Positions 1-8,083 of a DNA stretch of 64,000 nt are shown piece by piece. Each line of letters opens with the position of its first letter. The first letter of the stretch is position 1. The translations under genes were made by a program, and so were the position numbers. Below the pieces are notes generated by a model. The model had not been told where the DNA came from. It was given only the letters and a program-made list of their open reading frames with translations, and made no database searches. Origin of the DNA: Bacillus sp. FJAT-45350 (GTDB lineage: Bacteria; Bacillota; Bacilli; Bacillales; NISU01); assembly GCF_002335805.1 (NCBI RefSeq), contig NZ_NISU01000001.1, forward strand, positions 2,612,079-2,676,078. The letters run 5' to 3'.

Positions 1-64
1 AGTTACTTTGTTTAGAATATAAAAAGTTAGGAAGACTCTTTGTGTAATTTTACAAACCTAATAG

Positions 65-110
65 TAGGGAGCAAGGCAAAAGAGAAAAAAACCCTTTTCC
101 TTTCTCCCTA
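65..110 (-). terminator. Imperfect hairpin at the end of the PucR-type gene
   Basis: Seven-base arms TAGGGAG and CTCCCTA enclose further pairing (AAGG/CCTT, AAAAG/CTTTT). The structure covers the stop codon of the minus-strand regulator gene. There is no clean T-run after it, so a terminator role is only likely. Confidence 0.35.
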
Positions 111-1346
111 CAATAACCTACGTAATTTATACTCTAAGTATAAATCTAATTTCTCTTTCGGATCAGACAGGTTAATATTAGTTAATTCAACGATACGTTT
201 TATTCGATAATTTAGTGTGTTTGGATGAATATGAAGGATTTTTGCTGCTTCATTTACATGACAATCAGAGTCTAAATAGACCTCAAGAGATTGAAAGAGT
301 TCTGTTTGATTTTTATCGTCATAGGACTTTAATGTTAGTAATGACAATGGGAAGTGACTCTCATTTTCTCTATTCTCTACTATTCCTTCTAAATAACGAT
401 AAATCCCAAGCCCTTGATAGCTAAGAACATTTTCTAGCTCTTTAGGGAATTGCTCTTTTAATGCTAATGCCTTTAACGCCTCTTTATAACTGTTCTCCGT
501 TTTAAGAACATCCTGATAAATAAAACCATGGCAGCTTTTTACGTTTTTTATGTGATAGCGTAGATCCCATTGCTCAATAGCAAACCGAATAAATTCACGT
601 AACATCGTTTCATCTAGATTCCCTTTGTTTTTTACAACAAACAGAGTTAATTCATTTTCTTGAAATAAAAAGAAGGGAATATCCACATGTTCACTAGCAT
701 GCAAAAAATACGTTATCTGTCTTTTTAATGCCTCAGACAAAGAGGTTTCAAAATGAAAAACTATGACAGAAAAGGATGACGGTAAGGCTAGTGCTAATTT
801 ATGAAAATTAGCTTCTATTCTATCTCTTGAACGAATTCCTCCGGTAAGTAACTGCCAAAAGAATTGTTGGTAGCCTTCTTCCTTCCTCTTTTCCTGCAAA
901 CTTCTTTTTAATAAGAATGTCTTCACTGTTTCTGTTGCCTCTTGTAAAAAAGATAAACCAGCATTCGTTAACGACTTATCTAGCTCTAGTATCCAAATAT
1001 ACCCTAGTATTTCTTGTTGCTTACGAATCGAGATTGCTACACGATTTCCTAGCCCGATATCATCTATCGCCTTAATCCTAACGGGCTTTTCATCTTGATG
1101 TAATTTTTCTATTATCCCTTTTTTCCATAAGCGATGAATGACAGACTGTGGGACTTGTCTCGAAATAATTGTCTCTATCCTAGCGGTATCTGTTCTTATA
1201 TCATGTTTACTATATGCCAAAAGTCTATGACTACCATCTTCAAGTGTCACAGGACATCCAAGCATATCACTTATATAATCAACAATACCTTCTAGGTCAT
1301 AGAAGTTTGATTTTAGTGGATTATCTTTTTCTGTAGGCTGGAACAT
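108..1346 (-). CDS. putR: PucR/CdaR-type transcriptional regulator, PutR-like
   Basis: A 412-residue regulator. The C-terminus (about residues 360-412) is the HTH_30 helix-turn-helix of the PucR family: NEAAKILHIHPNTLNYRIKR is the recognition region. The N-terminus, starting YDLEGIVDYISDMLGCPVTL, looks like the GAF-type sensor region of these proteins, with a weaker middle domain. B. subtilis PutR, the proline-responsive activator of putBCP, has the same architecture and about the same length. The proline/arginine operon at 5.8-10.6 kb makes that role attractive, but seven features lie between and a different inducer is possible. The gene is divergent from the HD-GYP gene. Family call firm; PutR identity inferred. 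Confidence 0.75.
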   Translation of the reverse strand: MFQPTEKDNPLKSNFYDLEGIVDYISDMLGCPVTLEDGSHRLLAYSKHDIRTDTARIETIISRQVPQSVIHRLWKKGIIEKLHQDEKPVRIKAIDDIGLGNRVAISIRKQQEILGYIWILELDKSLTNAGLSFLQEATETVKTFLLKRSLQEKRKEEGYQQFFWQLLTGGIRSRDRIEANFHKLALALPSSFSVIVFHFETSLSEALKRQITYFLHASEHVDIPFFLFQENELTLFVVKNKGNLDETMLREFIRFAIEQWDLRYHIKNVKSCHGFIYQDVLKTENSYKEALKALALKEQFPKELENVLSYQGLGIYRYLEGIVENRENESHFPLSLLTLKSYDDKNQTELFQSLEVYLDSDCHVNEAAKILHIHPNTLNYRIKRIVELTNINLSDPKEKLDLYLEYKLRRLL

Positions 1347-1416
1347 AGCTTAACTCCTATCATTACAAACTCCATATCTTTCTTTTATTATAAACTCATT
1401 TTGATAAAAAACGAAC

Positions 1417-1443
1417 ATAAGGTGTTCCTAAAAAACACCTTAT
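1417..1443. promoter_or_regulatory. Inverted repeat between divergent genes
   Basis: Ten-base perfect arms ATAAGGTGTT and AACACCTTAT are separated by 7 bases, about 70 bp before the PucR-type gene. On the minus strand the hairpin is followed by GTTCG and a T-run, so it could be a leader terminator or an operator. On the plus side an extended -10 (TGCTATACT, 1483-1491) fits a promoter for the HD-GYP gene, without a good -35. Confidence 0.4.
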
Positions 1444-1593
1444 TTCATCGTTACTTTGTACCATATTTATACATTTGAATTGTGCTATACTACGCCTATT
1501 TACCCTTATTAGCAACACACGCCCTTCACTAAATAGACAAACTAACATAGCGTATTATTAGAATATAGTTTTCTTAAGTAGGGATTGGTAAGT

Positions 1594-3306
1594 ATGATTA
1601 TGAAAAAGCTTAAAGATGCATACGCAGATGAAATAATAGCTAAAGATGTTTACTATCAAAACAAACTTATCCTCAAAGAAGGAACCACGTTAACAAAATC
1701 CTTAAAGGAAAAGCTGAAAAAATTGGGAGTAAACGAAATCTATGTCCAATCAGATACACCAGAAAAGAAGAAAAAAATAACTACCACTGGTCAAACTCAG
1801 AGTAATAGTCAATCTCAGCAAATAGAAGAAAACTCGTATTTGTTCTATGAAACATTAAAAGAAATTTTTCTTGAATCTCGATACGGATTAGCTTTAAACA
1901 ATATTGAGGAAATTCATTGGCTATCCAACCTCTTTACTAAAATAATCACTAATGATAGTAAAAAACTACTCACACAGTTAAAAGAATGGGATTATGACAG
2001 CTTTCTGCATTCATTTGATGTATTTATCATCAGCTCATTGATAGCCAAAATGCTAAAGGTTAAAAATATTGAAGAGTTCGCTTCTGGTTGTTTACTACAT
2101 GACATAGGGAAAAAGTCGATTCAAAAGTCAGTTTTACAGAAAACAGATAAGTTGACAATCGAGGAGTACAATCAATTAAAAGAGCATGTGAACCACGGTG
2201 AAAAAATCTTATCAAAAATGAATTTCTCGCAAAAAATACTAAAATTAACCAAACACCATCACGAAAGACTAGATGGGAACGGATATCCCAGTCAACTAAA
2301 AGAAAATGAAATTGATACAGAGTTACGAATACTTTCAGTTGTTGATGTCTTTTCAGCTCTATCCTTAAAACGTCACTATCGAAAAGCTCTTAGTTCAATT
2401 GAAGCCATACAATTTTTATTAAACAACGATGAACAATTTGATTTAGAAATTATTAAGCATCTCTGTCTTCTCCTTCAAATATACCCACCACAGACCACTG
2501 TACGTTTATCTAATGAAAAGCTTGCAAAAATTATGTATGTAAATCATGCAAAACCCTACCTTCCACTCATTCAAGAAATCCAAACAGAATCTACCTTTGA
2601 ACTCCCCACCGACTTTACAATTAAAGTTACTCATATCAACACATTTGACCAATCCTTGGTCAAACATGAACAGGAAGAAAAGCATGAATGGAAAAAATTC
2701 TTCTATAGCCTCATACAAGGTCAGCGAAACGATGCAATATATTATTTCGAAAAACTTGCTGATGGAATGAGAGTTGAAGACATCTATACAAATATATTTG
2801 CAAAAATCTTGAAGGAAATCGGTGATAAATGGGAAGTTGGAGAACTCACAATTGCCGAAGAGCACATTGTTTCTGTTCTAATAAGAGAAATAATGAATAT
2901 TAAGCTACCGAATTACATTCAGGAAGGTATAACAAAAGGTAAGGTTGCACTATTAACTTTAGGAACTGAACAACATAAACTACCTCTAAAAATAGTTTCC
3001 GATGCTCTCGAGGTTAATGGATGGAACATTCACAACCTCGAAGTCACCTTACCAGTCAATGATTTACTTGCATTTTTAAATAAGAAGAAAATCGATTATG
3101 TTGGCTTTTCTGTGACAATGCCTCATAACCTTCAATTATTAAAAAGAGTCATTGAAAGAATTCAGGGGCACTCCCCTCATATTGGCATTCTACTAGGTGG
3201 TTTAGCCCTCGATTCAAATCATGGTTTTAAGGGATGCTTATATGCAAATGATGCGAAAGAAGCTGTTAGAATAATGAATGAACATTATCAGCAGCATAAA
3301 AATTAA
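1594..3306 (+). CDS. HD-GYP phosphodiesterase fused to a CarH-like B12-binding domain
   Basis: About 570 residues. I chose the ATG at 1594 because GGGA lies 9 bases before it; an upstream TTG (1585) sits too close. An N-terminal segment (about 1-80) is followed by a complete HD-GYP domain (about 138-270) with HDIGK, the HVNHG region, and HHERLDGNGYP, as expected for a c-di-GMP phosphodiesterase. The C-terminal 200 residues read as a four-helix B12-binding cap with WEVGELTIAEEH (the Wx9EH pattern of CarH photoreceptors) and a Rossmann-type B12 domain with EQHKLP, where the usual ExHxxG glycine is proline. It probably couples cobalamin or light sensing to cyclic dinucleotide turnover. HD-GYP is certain; the sensing role is inference. 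Confidence 0.85.
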   Translation: MIMKKLKDAYADEIIAKDVYYQNKLILKEGTTLTKSLKEKLKKLGVNEIYVQSDTPEKKKKITTTGQTQSNSQSQQIEENSYLFYETLKEIFLESRYGLALNNIEEIHWLSNLFTKIITNDSKKLLTQLKEWDYDSFLHSFDVFIISSLIAKMLKVKNIEEFASGCLLHDIGKKSIQKSVLQKTDKLTIEEYNQLKEHVNHGEKILSKMNFSQKILKLTKHHHERLDGNGYPSQLKENEIDTELRILSVVDVFSALSLKRHYRKALSSIEAIQFLLNNDEQFDLEIIKHLCLLLQIYPPQTTVRLSNEKLAKIMYVNHAKPYLPLIQEIQTESTFELPTDFTIKVTHINTFDQSLVKHEQEEKHEWKKFFYSLIQGQRNDAIYYFEKLADGMRVEDIYTNIFAKILKEIGDKWEVGELTIAEEHIVSVLIREIMNIKLPNYIQEGITKGKVALLTLGTEQHKLPLKIVSDALEVNGWNIHNLEVTLPVNDLLAFLNKKKIDYVGFSVTMPHNLQLLKRVIERIQGHSPHIGILLGGLALDSNHGFKGCLYANDAKEAVRIMNEHYQQHKN

Positions 3307-3312
3307 ATAAAA

Positions 3313-3347
3313 TCGGTCCAAAAGAATATTTCTCTCTCTTGGACCGA
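3313..3347 (-). terminator. Terminator of the manganese catalase gene
   Basis: Nine-base arms TCGGTCCAA and TTGGACCGA. Read on the minus strand the stem is followed by a T-rich tract (ATTTTATTT), so it ends the catalase transcript; it may also stop the convergent plus-strand HD-GYP transcript. Confidence 0.75.
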
Positions 3348-3358
3348 CCTATTGAATA

Positions 3359-4255
3359 CTATAATCCAGCTTCTCTTTGCAATCGTTTCGCTATTTCATT
3401 AAAGTCTTCATGTGATATACCAGGCGCAAACAGTTGAGGGACTTCCTCATAATCAGGCATTGGCGCTCCTTCTGGTGAACCTATAATCACTTCTACAGGC
3501 TGACCATCACTAGGGTGTTTTCCTTTCCAAATTTTATCAATGTCACGATAATCTGAAGGACTCCATGTATATAACTTACGATGAATTCCTTGCTCTTCAA
3601 ACTTTCGAGTAGCATCAAACTTTTTATTATCAAGATCTGGAATAGGAATCATCTTGGTCATATCTACACCTGTCGCAACTTCAAGAGCTTTGGCATATGC
3701 GACAACATGCACTCCTCCTCGAACAAGTAAGTAACCAATCATTTCACGAGCTACAGGATTATCAGTCATCTCATACACCCTCATCTTATGGGTACGTGCT
3801 CCGCATTCTAAGAAGAAATTATGAAGTAAGTCTAATATTAAATTACCACTATTAAATACATTTCTTCCATCCCAAGGCCTACCCATATTATCTCCAGGCG
3901 TAGACGTTTGCGCTGTTGCAATAAAATGATCGAGACTTCTCTTATCTACTGCATTACGAAGTGGTTGATTATCTGGATCTCCTGGGTATGTGGCACCCTC
4001 GAGCATCAAATTCACTGTATTTGCAACTAACTCAACATGGCCGAATTCTTCAGCAGTAATACTAGCAATTAAATCATAAAAAGGCTTTAACTTGCGCTTT
4101 TGTCGAAAGTTAAACGATTGGTACATATAATTATTTAACGTAGACATTTCACCGAATTCTCCACCCAATAACTCTTGCACTGCCGTCGCAGCATTTGGGT
4201 CAGCATGTTTGGGTCGTGGTAAATCGATTAACAATTTATCAATTCGATGAATCAT
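3359..4255 (-). CDS. Manganese catalase
   Basis: A 298-residue non-haem dimanganese catalase that splits hydrogen peroxide in the cytoplasm or spore coat. The start is the ATG at 4255, which has GGAGGG about 7 bases upstream and begins MIHRIDKLLIDLPRPKHAD; a longer reading to 4351 has no ribosome site and an atypical sequence. Ferritin-like helices carry the metal-ligand motifs GEFGEMSTLNNYMYQ, EEFGHVELV, ECGARTHKMR and GGVHVVAYAKAL. It is related to B. subtilis YdbD/YjqC and the spore coat protein CotJC, though longer than CotJC; no cotJA/cotJB genes are beside it. The family call is secure. Confidence 0.93.
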   Translation of the reverse strand: MIHRIDKLLIDLPRPKHADPNAATAVQELLGGEFGEMSTLNNYMYQSFNFRQKRKLKPFYDLIASITAEEFGHVELVANTVNLMLEGATYPGDPDNQPLRNAVDKRSLDHFIATAQTSTPGDNMGRPWDGRNVFNSGNLILDLLHNFFLECGARTHKMRVYEMTDNPVAREMIGYLLVRGGVHVVAYAKALEVATGVDMTKMIPIPDLDNKKFDATRKFEEQGIHRKLYTWSPSDYRDIDKIWKGKHPSDGQPVEVIIGSPEGAPMPDYEEVPQLFAPGISHEDFNEIAKRLQREAGL

Positions 4256-4466
4256 AACAATCCCTCCAAAAATCTTAGTTAAATCTAGAAAAGATACTGG
4301 TGCTTTCTTTCCCAAATTAAAGGAACACGCATCACTAGGAAAATATGTCATTCACTAAGATCTATGAAGGATTATGTCATGATATAACAAAAAATTAGTT
4401 GAATTCTTGTACCAATTTAAAGATTATATCAGAATCCTGTCCAAATTAAGAGCGGAACACAAATAA

Positions 4467-4600
4467 GAGGCTAGGATAAAAGGTCCTTTTGACCTTTTAT
4501 CCCAGCCTCGGAGCAATCAGCGGAGTCGCTACATCTTTTTAAAGCCATGAAAGGAGTGGGTTTCTCCTTTCATGGCGCGTAGCGAACGGAGCCATTGCAC
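4467..4600. repeat. Palindromic intergenic repeat element
   Basis: Lies in the 453-bp gap 4256-4708, which otherwise holds no recognisable gene. It has two strong inverted repeats: 4467-4509 (19-base arms with one mismatch, 5-base loop) and 4544-4576 (13-base perfect arms GCCATGAAAGGAG / CTCCTTTCATGGC). They are separated and followed by the related modules GAGCAATCAGCGGAGTC (4511) and AGCGAACGGAGCCATTG (4581). The same GAGCAATGAACGGAGCC module recurs at 14470, so this looks like a dispersed element. The first hairpin could also act as a terminator. Confidence 0.6.
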
Positions 4601-4708
4601 CCTCTATCGAAGACTTGTATCCCAACTTCTTATCTTTAAAACGTATTAATGTTGTGCTCCATTAATTAGAATATACTTCTAGCTATGTTTTTAAAGCTTC
4701 AGATGTAC

Positions 4709-4933
4709 CTAATTATTCTCATTTTGTTGACCTAATTCCTTATCAGCAACAAAAGATTCATTTGCTTCCTTCAACTCATTATACTGGTCTACTGAGTCAC
4801 CACCATAATATGGTGTGGTACTTCGTGGTGCTTTAGGGTTTATATCAGACCTAATCGTTATTTCTTCTTGTTCAGGAGTATCAGTTAAAACATCCTTAAT
4901 TGATTTATTTAGGTTAGGCTGTTGGTCTTTCAT
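4709..4933 (-). CDS. Small hydrophilic protein of unknown function
   Basis: A 74-residue acidic, Asn/Gln-rich protein with no membrane segment or cysteine, probably disordered. GGGGTG lies ahead of the ATG at 4933. It starts 21 bp after the end of the 50-residue gene upstream, so the two are likely co-transcribed. I do not recognise the family; such proteins are common in Bacillaceae, sometimes made during sporulation, but nothing in the sequence shows that. Confidence 0.65.
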   Translation of the reverse strand: MKDQQPNLNKSIKDVLTDTPEQEEITIRSDINPKAPRSTTPYYGGDSVDQYNELKEANESFVADKELGQQNENN

Positions 4934-4954
4934 GTTCTACACCCCTTTCTTATT

Positions 4955-5107
4955 TTAATGAGATCTTTGCCTCATTCCTTTTGCATCCTGACTAATTTCT
5001 TCCTGAATATCTGCCTGGATCATCTTATCTGATAACTCTCGCTTATCGGTTTTTACTGGACGTGGTTGATTATTATTTCGACTAGCTTGCTCATTCCAAT
5101 CACCCAT
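4955..5107 (-). CDS. Short hydrophilic protein, 50 residues
   Basis: The ATG at 5107 is preceded by GGAGGAG at good spacing, and the frame runs to TAA at 4955. The product starts MGDWNEQASRNNNQPRPVK and ends KGMRQRSH; it is polar, has no cysteine and is likely helical in its second half (KRELSDKMIQADIQEEISQD). It is followed after 21 bp by the 74-residue gene. The ribosome site and operon-like spacing support a real gene; function unknown. Confidence 0.6.
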   Translation of the reverse strand: MGDWNEQASRNNNQPRPVKTDKRELSDKMIQADIQEEISQDAKGMRQRSH

Positions 5108-5167
5108 CTAATCTCCTCCAATTTTTTTAGTAGTTTCAGTCGTTATTTTCTTCAATTGAAAGAAATT

Positions 5168-5725
5168 TCATGCAAACTTTTCCTGATGAACAAGACGACT
5201 TAATTTCTCATTCATTTCTTCTAGTTCATTAAAGCGATTTACGACATTTTCGATATACTCATGTTGTTCTTCAACGCTTGCAAACACTTCTTCTACCATA
5301 GCTGTATCTCCACCTAAACCAACAAACATCGTGTCTCTAAGAGTCAGGAAAAAATAATTAGTCAAAAGTAACCCACCAATTCCTGATAAAGCAATTGAAC
5401 GATAATTATGGTACAGAGTAATAAATACGAGGCTTACATAAACCATTAGATAGTTTGATAGTTTAGGTGAAGTTATACCCATAACAAAAGTTAACGTTAA
5501 AAATGCGATTGCTACTATATATTGCAGGTGAAATGGAATTAATTCTCTATATGCAAATGTAGAAATTACTATTGAGGCTATTAAACCTGCAATAGAATAG
5601 GCTATCAATCCGTTCAATGGAACATTGCTAATAAAATTACTTACTAGCCCAAGTATGAATGCCCCCCAAACCAAATTGGATAGCAACTTATTTCTTTTAA
5701 CAAACACATCTCGTTTTGAATTCAC
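5168..5725 (-). CDS. Multi-pass membrane protein, possibly a chemoreceptor-type sensor module
   Basis: 185 residues with a GTG start at 5725 (AAAGGAG about 8 bases upstream). Five hydrophobic segments fill residues 15-140, followed by a short coiled-coil tail (EEQHEYIENVVNRFNELEEMN). From memory, the layout of a charged start (MNSKRDVFVKRNKLL) then SNYLMVYVSLVFITLYHNYR resembles the membrane-sensor half of some Bacillaceae methyl-accepting chemotaxis proteins; here the signalling domain is absent. It may be a truncated receptor or an independent membrane protein. A FadR-like palindrome lies 42 bp upstream of the start. Confidence 0.6.
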   Translation of the reverse strand: MNSKRDVFVKRNKLLSNLVWGAFILGLVSNFISNVPLNGLIAYSIAGLIASIVISTFAYRELIPFHLQYIVAIAFLTLTFVMGITSPKLSNYLMVYVSLVFITLYHNYRSIALSGIGGLLLTNYFFLTLRDTMFVGLGGDTAMVEEVFASVEEQHEYIENVVNRFNELEEMNEKLSRLVHQEKFA

Positions 5726-5766
5726 GTAACAAGTCTCCTTTCATTAGTAGATATAAAAAACAACAA

Positions 5767-5784
5767 TGAATGAATAATCATTCA
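5767..5784. promoter_or_regulatory. FadR-like operator palindrome
   Basis: TGAATGAATAATCATTCA fits the Bacillus FadR consensus TGAATGAMTANTCATTCA at every position. It lies between the rocF terminator and the GTG of the membrane-protein gene (5725), where a repressor site would be expected. Whether FadR or another TetR-family protein binds is unknown. Confidence 0.6.
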
Positions 5785-5794
5785 TTAAGTGGGT

Positions 5795-5822
5795 AAAAAA
5801 ATAACACCGGAACAGTGTTATT
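5795..5822 (-). terminator. Terminator of the roc/put operon
   Basis: Arms AATAACAC and GTGTTATT with a 7-base loop. On the minus strand the stem is followed by a T-run (TTTTTT), about 40 bp after the rocF stop. A standard intrinsic terminator. Confidence 0.8.
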
Positions 5823-5862
5823 CTACTAGTATACTAATTTTCTGAAAATTATGCAAACATTT

Positions 5863-6768
5863 CTACCAAAGTAAATTTTCCCCTAATAGGGAAGCTATTA
5901 AGGCTACAGCAACCGTCGCTGTTTTATTTTTGTCGTCTAGTATTGGGTTAACCTCTACAAATTCAGCTGATGTAATAACATTTGCTTCTGCTAGCATTTC
6001 CATCGCCAAATGACTTTCTCTGTAGCTAATTCCTCCAATAACAGGTGTTCCAACACCTGGAGCATCGTTAGGGTCAATTCCATCTAAATCTAGACTAAGG
6101 TGAACTCCGTCTGTTCCATTAGATACGTGTTGTATCGTTTCTTCCATTACCTTTGTCATCCCGATACGATCTATTTCATGCATTGTATAAACTTTAATTC
6201 CTTTTTCCTTAATTAACTTCTTTTCTCCTTCATCTAAACATCTTGCTCCAATTATAACGATGTTCTCAGGAGATATTTTTGCACGCTCTCCTCCAATTCC
6301 AGTTAATGAAGGGTGCCCGATACCTAAGCTAACAGCTAATGGCATCCCATGAATATTGCCTGAAGGAGATGTCTCATTACAATTTAAATCACCGTGTGCA
6401 TCAAACCAAATGACACCAAGTTTTTTTCTTGTTTGAGTGACGCCAGCAATGGAACCAATCGCAATGCTATGGTCTCCACCTAACATAAGAGGAAAATCAC
6501 CATCCTCTGACATCTCTGCAATTTTTGAATATAAAGTTGTATTTGCTGACACTACTTCTTGTAAATTATTTAATTCATCTTTATCTTTCTTAACTTGACG
6601 TCCCGGACGATTGATTGGGATATCCCCATAGTCACGCACGTTATAACCCAATGTTTCTAGCCTTTCAATTACACCGGCATAGCGCATAGCACTTGGTCCC
6701 ATGTCTACACCACGACGATTTTGACCTAAATCCATAGGCACACCAATTACACCAATCTTCTTTTTCAA
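5863..6768 (-). CDS. rocF: Arginase
   Basis: A 301-residue cytoplasmic arginase that hydrolyses arginine to ornithine and urea with a dimanganese centre. The metal-binding motifs are GGDHSIAIG, WFDAHGDLN and SLDLDGIDP, and SPSGNIHGMPLA is the substrate-loop signature of bacterial RocF-type arginases. The length matches. Translation appears to begin at TTG (6768), with GGGAG close upstream; an ATG is lacking at this end. It is the last gene of rocA-putB-rocD-rocF, before the terminator at 5795. Agmatinase or formimidoglutamase is less likely because of the arginase-specific NIHGMPLA loop and the neighbouring ornithine aminotransferase. Confidence 0.93.
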   Translation of the reverse strand: MKKKIGVIGVPMDLGQNRRGVDMGPSAMRYAGVIERLETLGYNVRDYGDIPINRPGRQVKKDKDELNNLQEVVSANTTLYSKIAEMSEDGDFPLMLGGDHSIAIGSIAGVTQTRKKLGVIWFDAHGDLNCNETSPSGNIHGMPLAVSLGIGHPSLTGIGGERAKISPENIVIIGARCLDEGEKKLIKEKGIKVYTMHEIDRIGMTKVMEETIQHVSNGTDGVHLSLDLDGIDPNDAPGVGTPVIGGISYRESHLAMEMLAEANVITSAEFVEVNPILDDKNKTATVAVALIASLLGENLLW

Positions 6769-6784
6769 TCTACTCCCACCCTCT

Positions 6785-6819
6785 TTATGAGTTATGAATT
6801 ATGAGTTATGAGTTATGAA
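6785..6819. repeat. Heptamer tandem repeat, five TTATGAR units
   Basis: Five consecutive 7-bp units (TTATGAG or TTATGAA) in the gap between rocD and rocF. The same heptamer in the opposite orientation occurs five times at 10739-10773, upstream of the operon. Confidence 0.8.
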
Positions 6820-6875
6820 TTGTTAATGGTTAAAAATTAAATACATTCTGTTTCTAGTATTATAGATAGAGAGTT

Positions 6876-8063
6876 TTAAAGTACTTGTTTGATTTTTTGG
6901 AAGGCCCAGTCTATTTCTTCTTTTTTTATGACAAGGGGAGGTGCTAATCGAATAACATTTTCATGCGTCTCTTTACAAAGGATACCTAATTGTTTCAATT
7001 TTTCACAGTACTTTCTTGCTGGTTGAGTTAATTCAATCCCAATAAATAGCCCTCTTCCTCGTACTTCTTTTACAATATCACTCTGTAACCCTTGCAACTT
7101 CTTTATTAAATAGTCTCCTAATTGACGTGAATTAGTTACTAGTTTCTCGTCTTCTATGACTTTGAGAGCTGCAATTGCTGTAGCGCAAGCAAGGGGATTG
7201 CCCCCAAATGTAGAGCCGTGAGAGCCTGGATTAAAGACAGATAATATTTCGTGATTTGCTACCACTGAGGAAATTGGCATTACCCCTCCACCTAATGCCT
7301 TTCCTAAAATGTACATATCAGGTGTAACCTGTTCCCAATCACAAGCAAACCACTGTCCAGACCGCCCTAATCCAGATTGTATTTCGTCAGCAATAAATAA
7401 TACATTTTTTCGAGAGCAAATCTCTCTCACTTCTTTTAGATAACCGTCCGGTGGAATAACAATTCCTGCCTCTCCTTGAATTGGCTCTACTAGAAAAGCA
7501 GCTGTATTTTCTGTAATAGCTTCTTCAAGTGCTTTACTATCACCATAAGGGATAACCTTAATTCCTGGAAGCATTGGTCCAAAATCTTCTTTATATTCAT
7601 CATTAGATGACAAGGAGACAGCAGCTAGCGTTCGACCATGAAAGTTATTCTCACAAACGATAATTTCAGCTTTGTCTTTAGTTATCCCTTTGTTTCGATA
7701 ACCCCAACGCCTTGCTGCTTTAATCGCTGTTTCCACTGCCTCTGCCCCAGTATTCATTGGTAGCACTTTAGTTTTGCCTGTTAATTCTACAACTTTATGA
7801 TAAAAGGAACCTAGCTGATCATTATAGAATGCCCGTGATGTTAGGGTGATTTTATCTGCTTGCTTCTTTAAGGCATCAATAATTCTTGGGTGTCTATGTC
7901 CTTGATTTAGTGCTGAATAGGCACTTAGCATATCTAGGTACCGGTTTCCTTCAGGGTCCCTCACCCAAACCCCTTCAGCTTCGGATATGACAATAGGAAG
8001 TGGCAGATAATTTTTTGCTCCGTACTGTTCAGTTTGTTGGATTATATTTTTCGATTGATTCAT
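6876..8063 (-). CDS. rocD: Ornithine aminotransferase
   Basis: 395 residues. A PLP-dependent class III aminotransferase that moves the delta-amino group of ornithine to 2-oxoglutarate, giving glutamate semialdehyde. The PLP lysine lies in [16 protein letters not shown], preceded by [34 protein letters not shown] binds the phosphate. I start at the ATG at 8063 because the GGAGG needed for initiation overlaps the more distal in-frame ATG (8075). It stops 108 bp before rocF and starts 21 bp after putB ends. The [12 protein letters not shown] and [13 protein letters not shown] segments fit ornithine aminotransferases; acetylornithine aminotransferase is disfavoured by the catabolic context. Confidence 0.93.
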   Translation of the reverse strand: MNQSKNIIQQTEQYGAKNYLPLPIVISEAEGVWVRDPEGNRYLDMLSAYSALNQGHRHPRIIDALKKQADKITLTSRAFYNDQLGSFYHKVVELTGKTKVLPMNTGAEAVETAIKAARRWGYRNKGITKDKAEIIVCENNFHGRTLAAVSLSSNDEYKEDFGPMLPGIKVIPYGDSKALEEAITENTAAFLVEPIQGEAGIVIPPDGYLKEVREICSRKNVLFIADEIQSGLGRSGQWFACDWEQVTPDMYILGKALGGGVMPISSVVANHEILSVFNPGSHGSTFGGNPLACATAIAALKVIEDEKLVTNSRQLGDYLIKKLQGLQSDIVKEVRGRGLFIGIELTQPARKYCEKLKQLGILCKETHENVIRLAPPLVIKKEEIDWAFQKIKQVL

Positions 8064-8083
8064 CCTAGCCTCCATTTTTTAGT

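Noticed and set aside
2506..2865. Antisense open frame inside the HD-GYP gene
   Set aside because: It lies wholly inside a well-conserved gene, has no ribosome site and its product is not protein-like; similar shadow frames elsewhere were dropped.
4256..4351. N-terminal extension of the manganese catalase (start at 4351)
   Set aside because: No ribosome site, unlike the family, while ATG 4255 has GGAGGG at good spacing.
5863..6768. Agmatinase
   Set aside because: The SPSGNIHGMPLA loop and the adjoining ornithine aminotransferase point to arginase.
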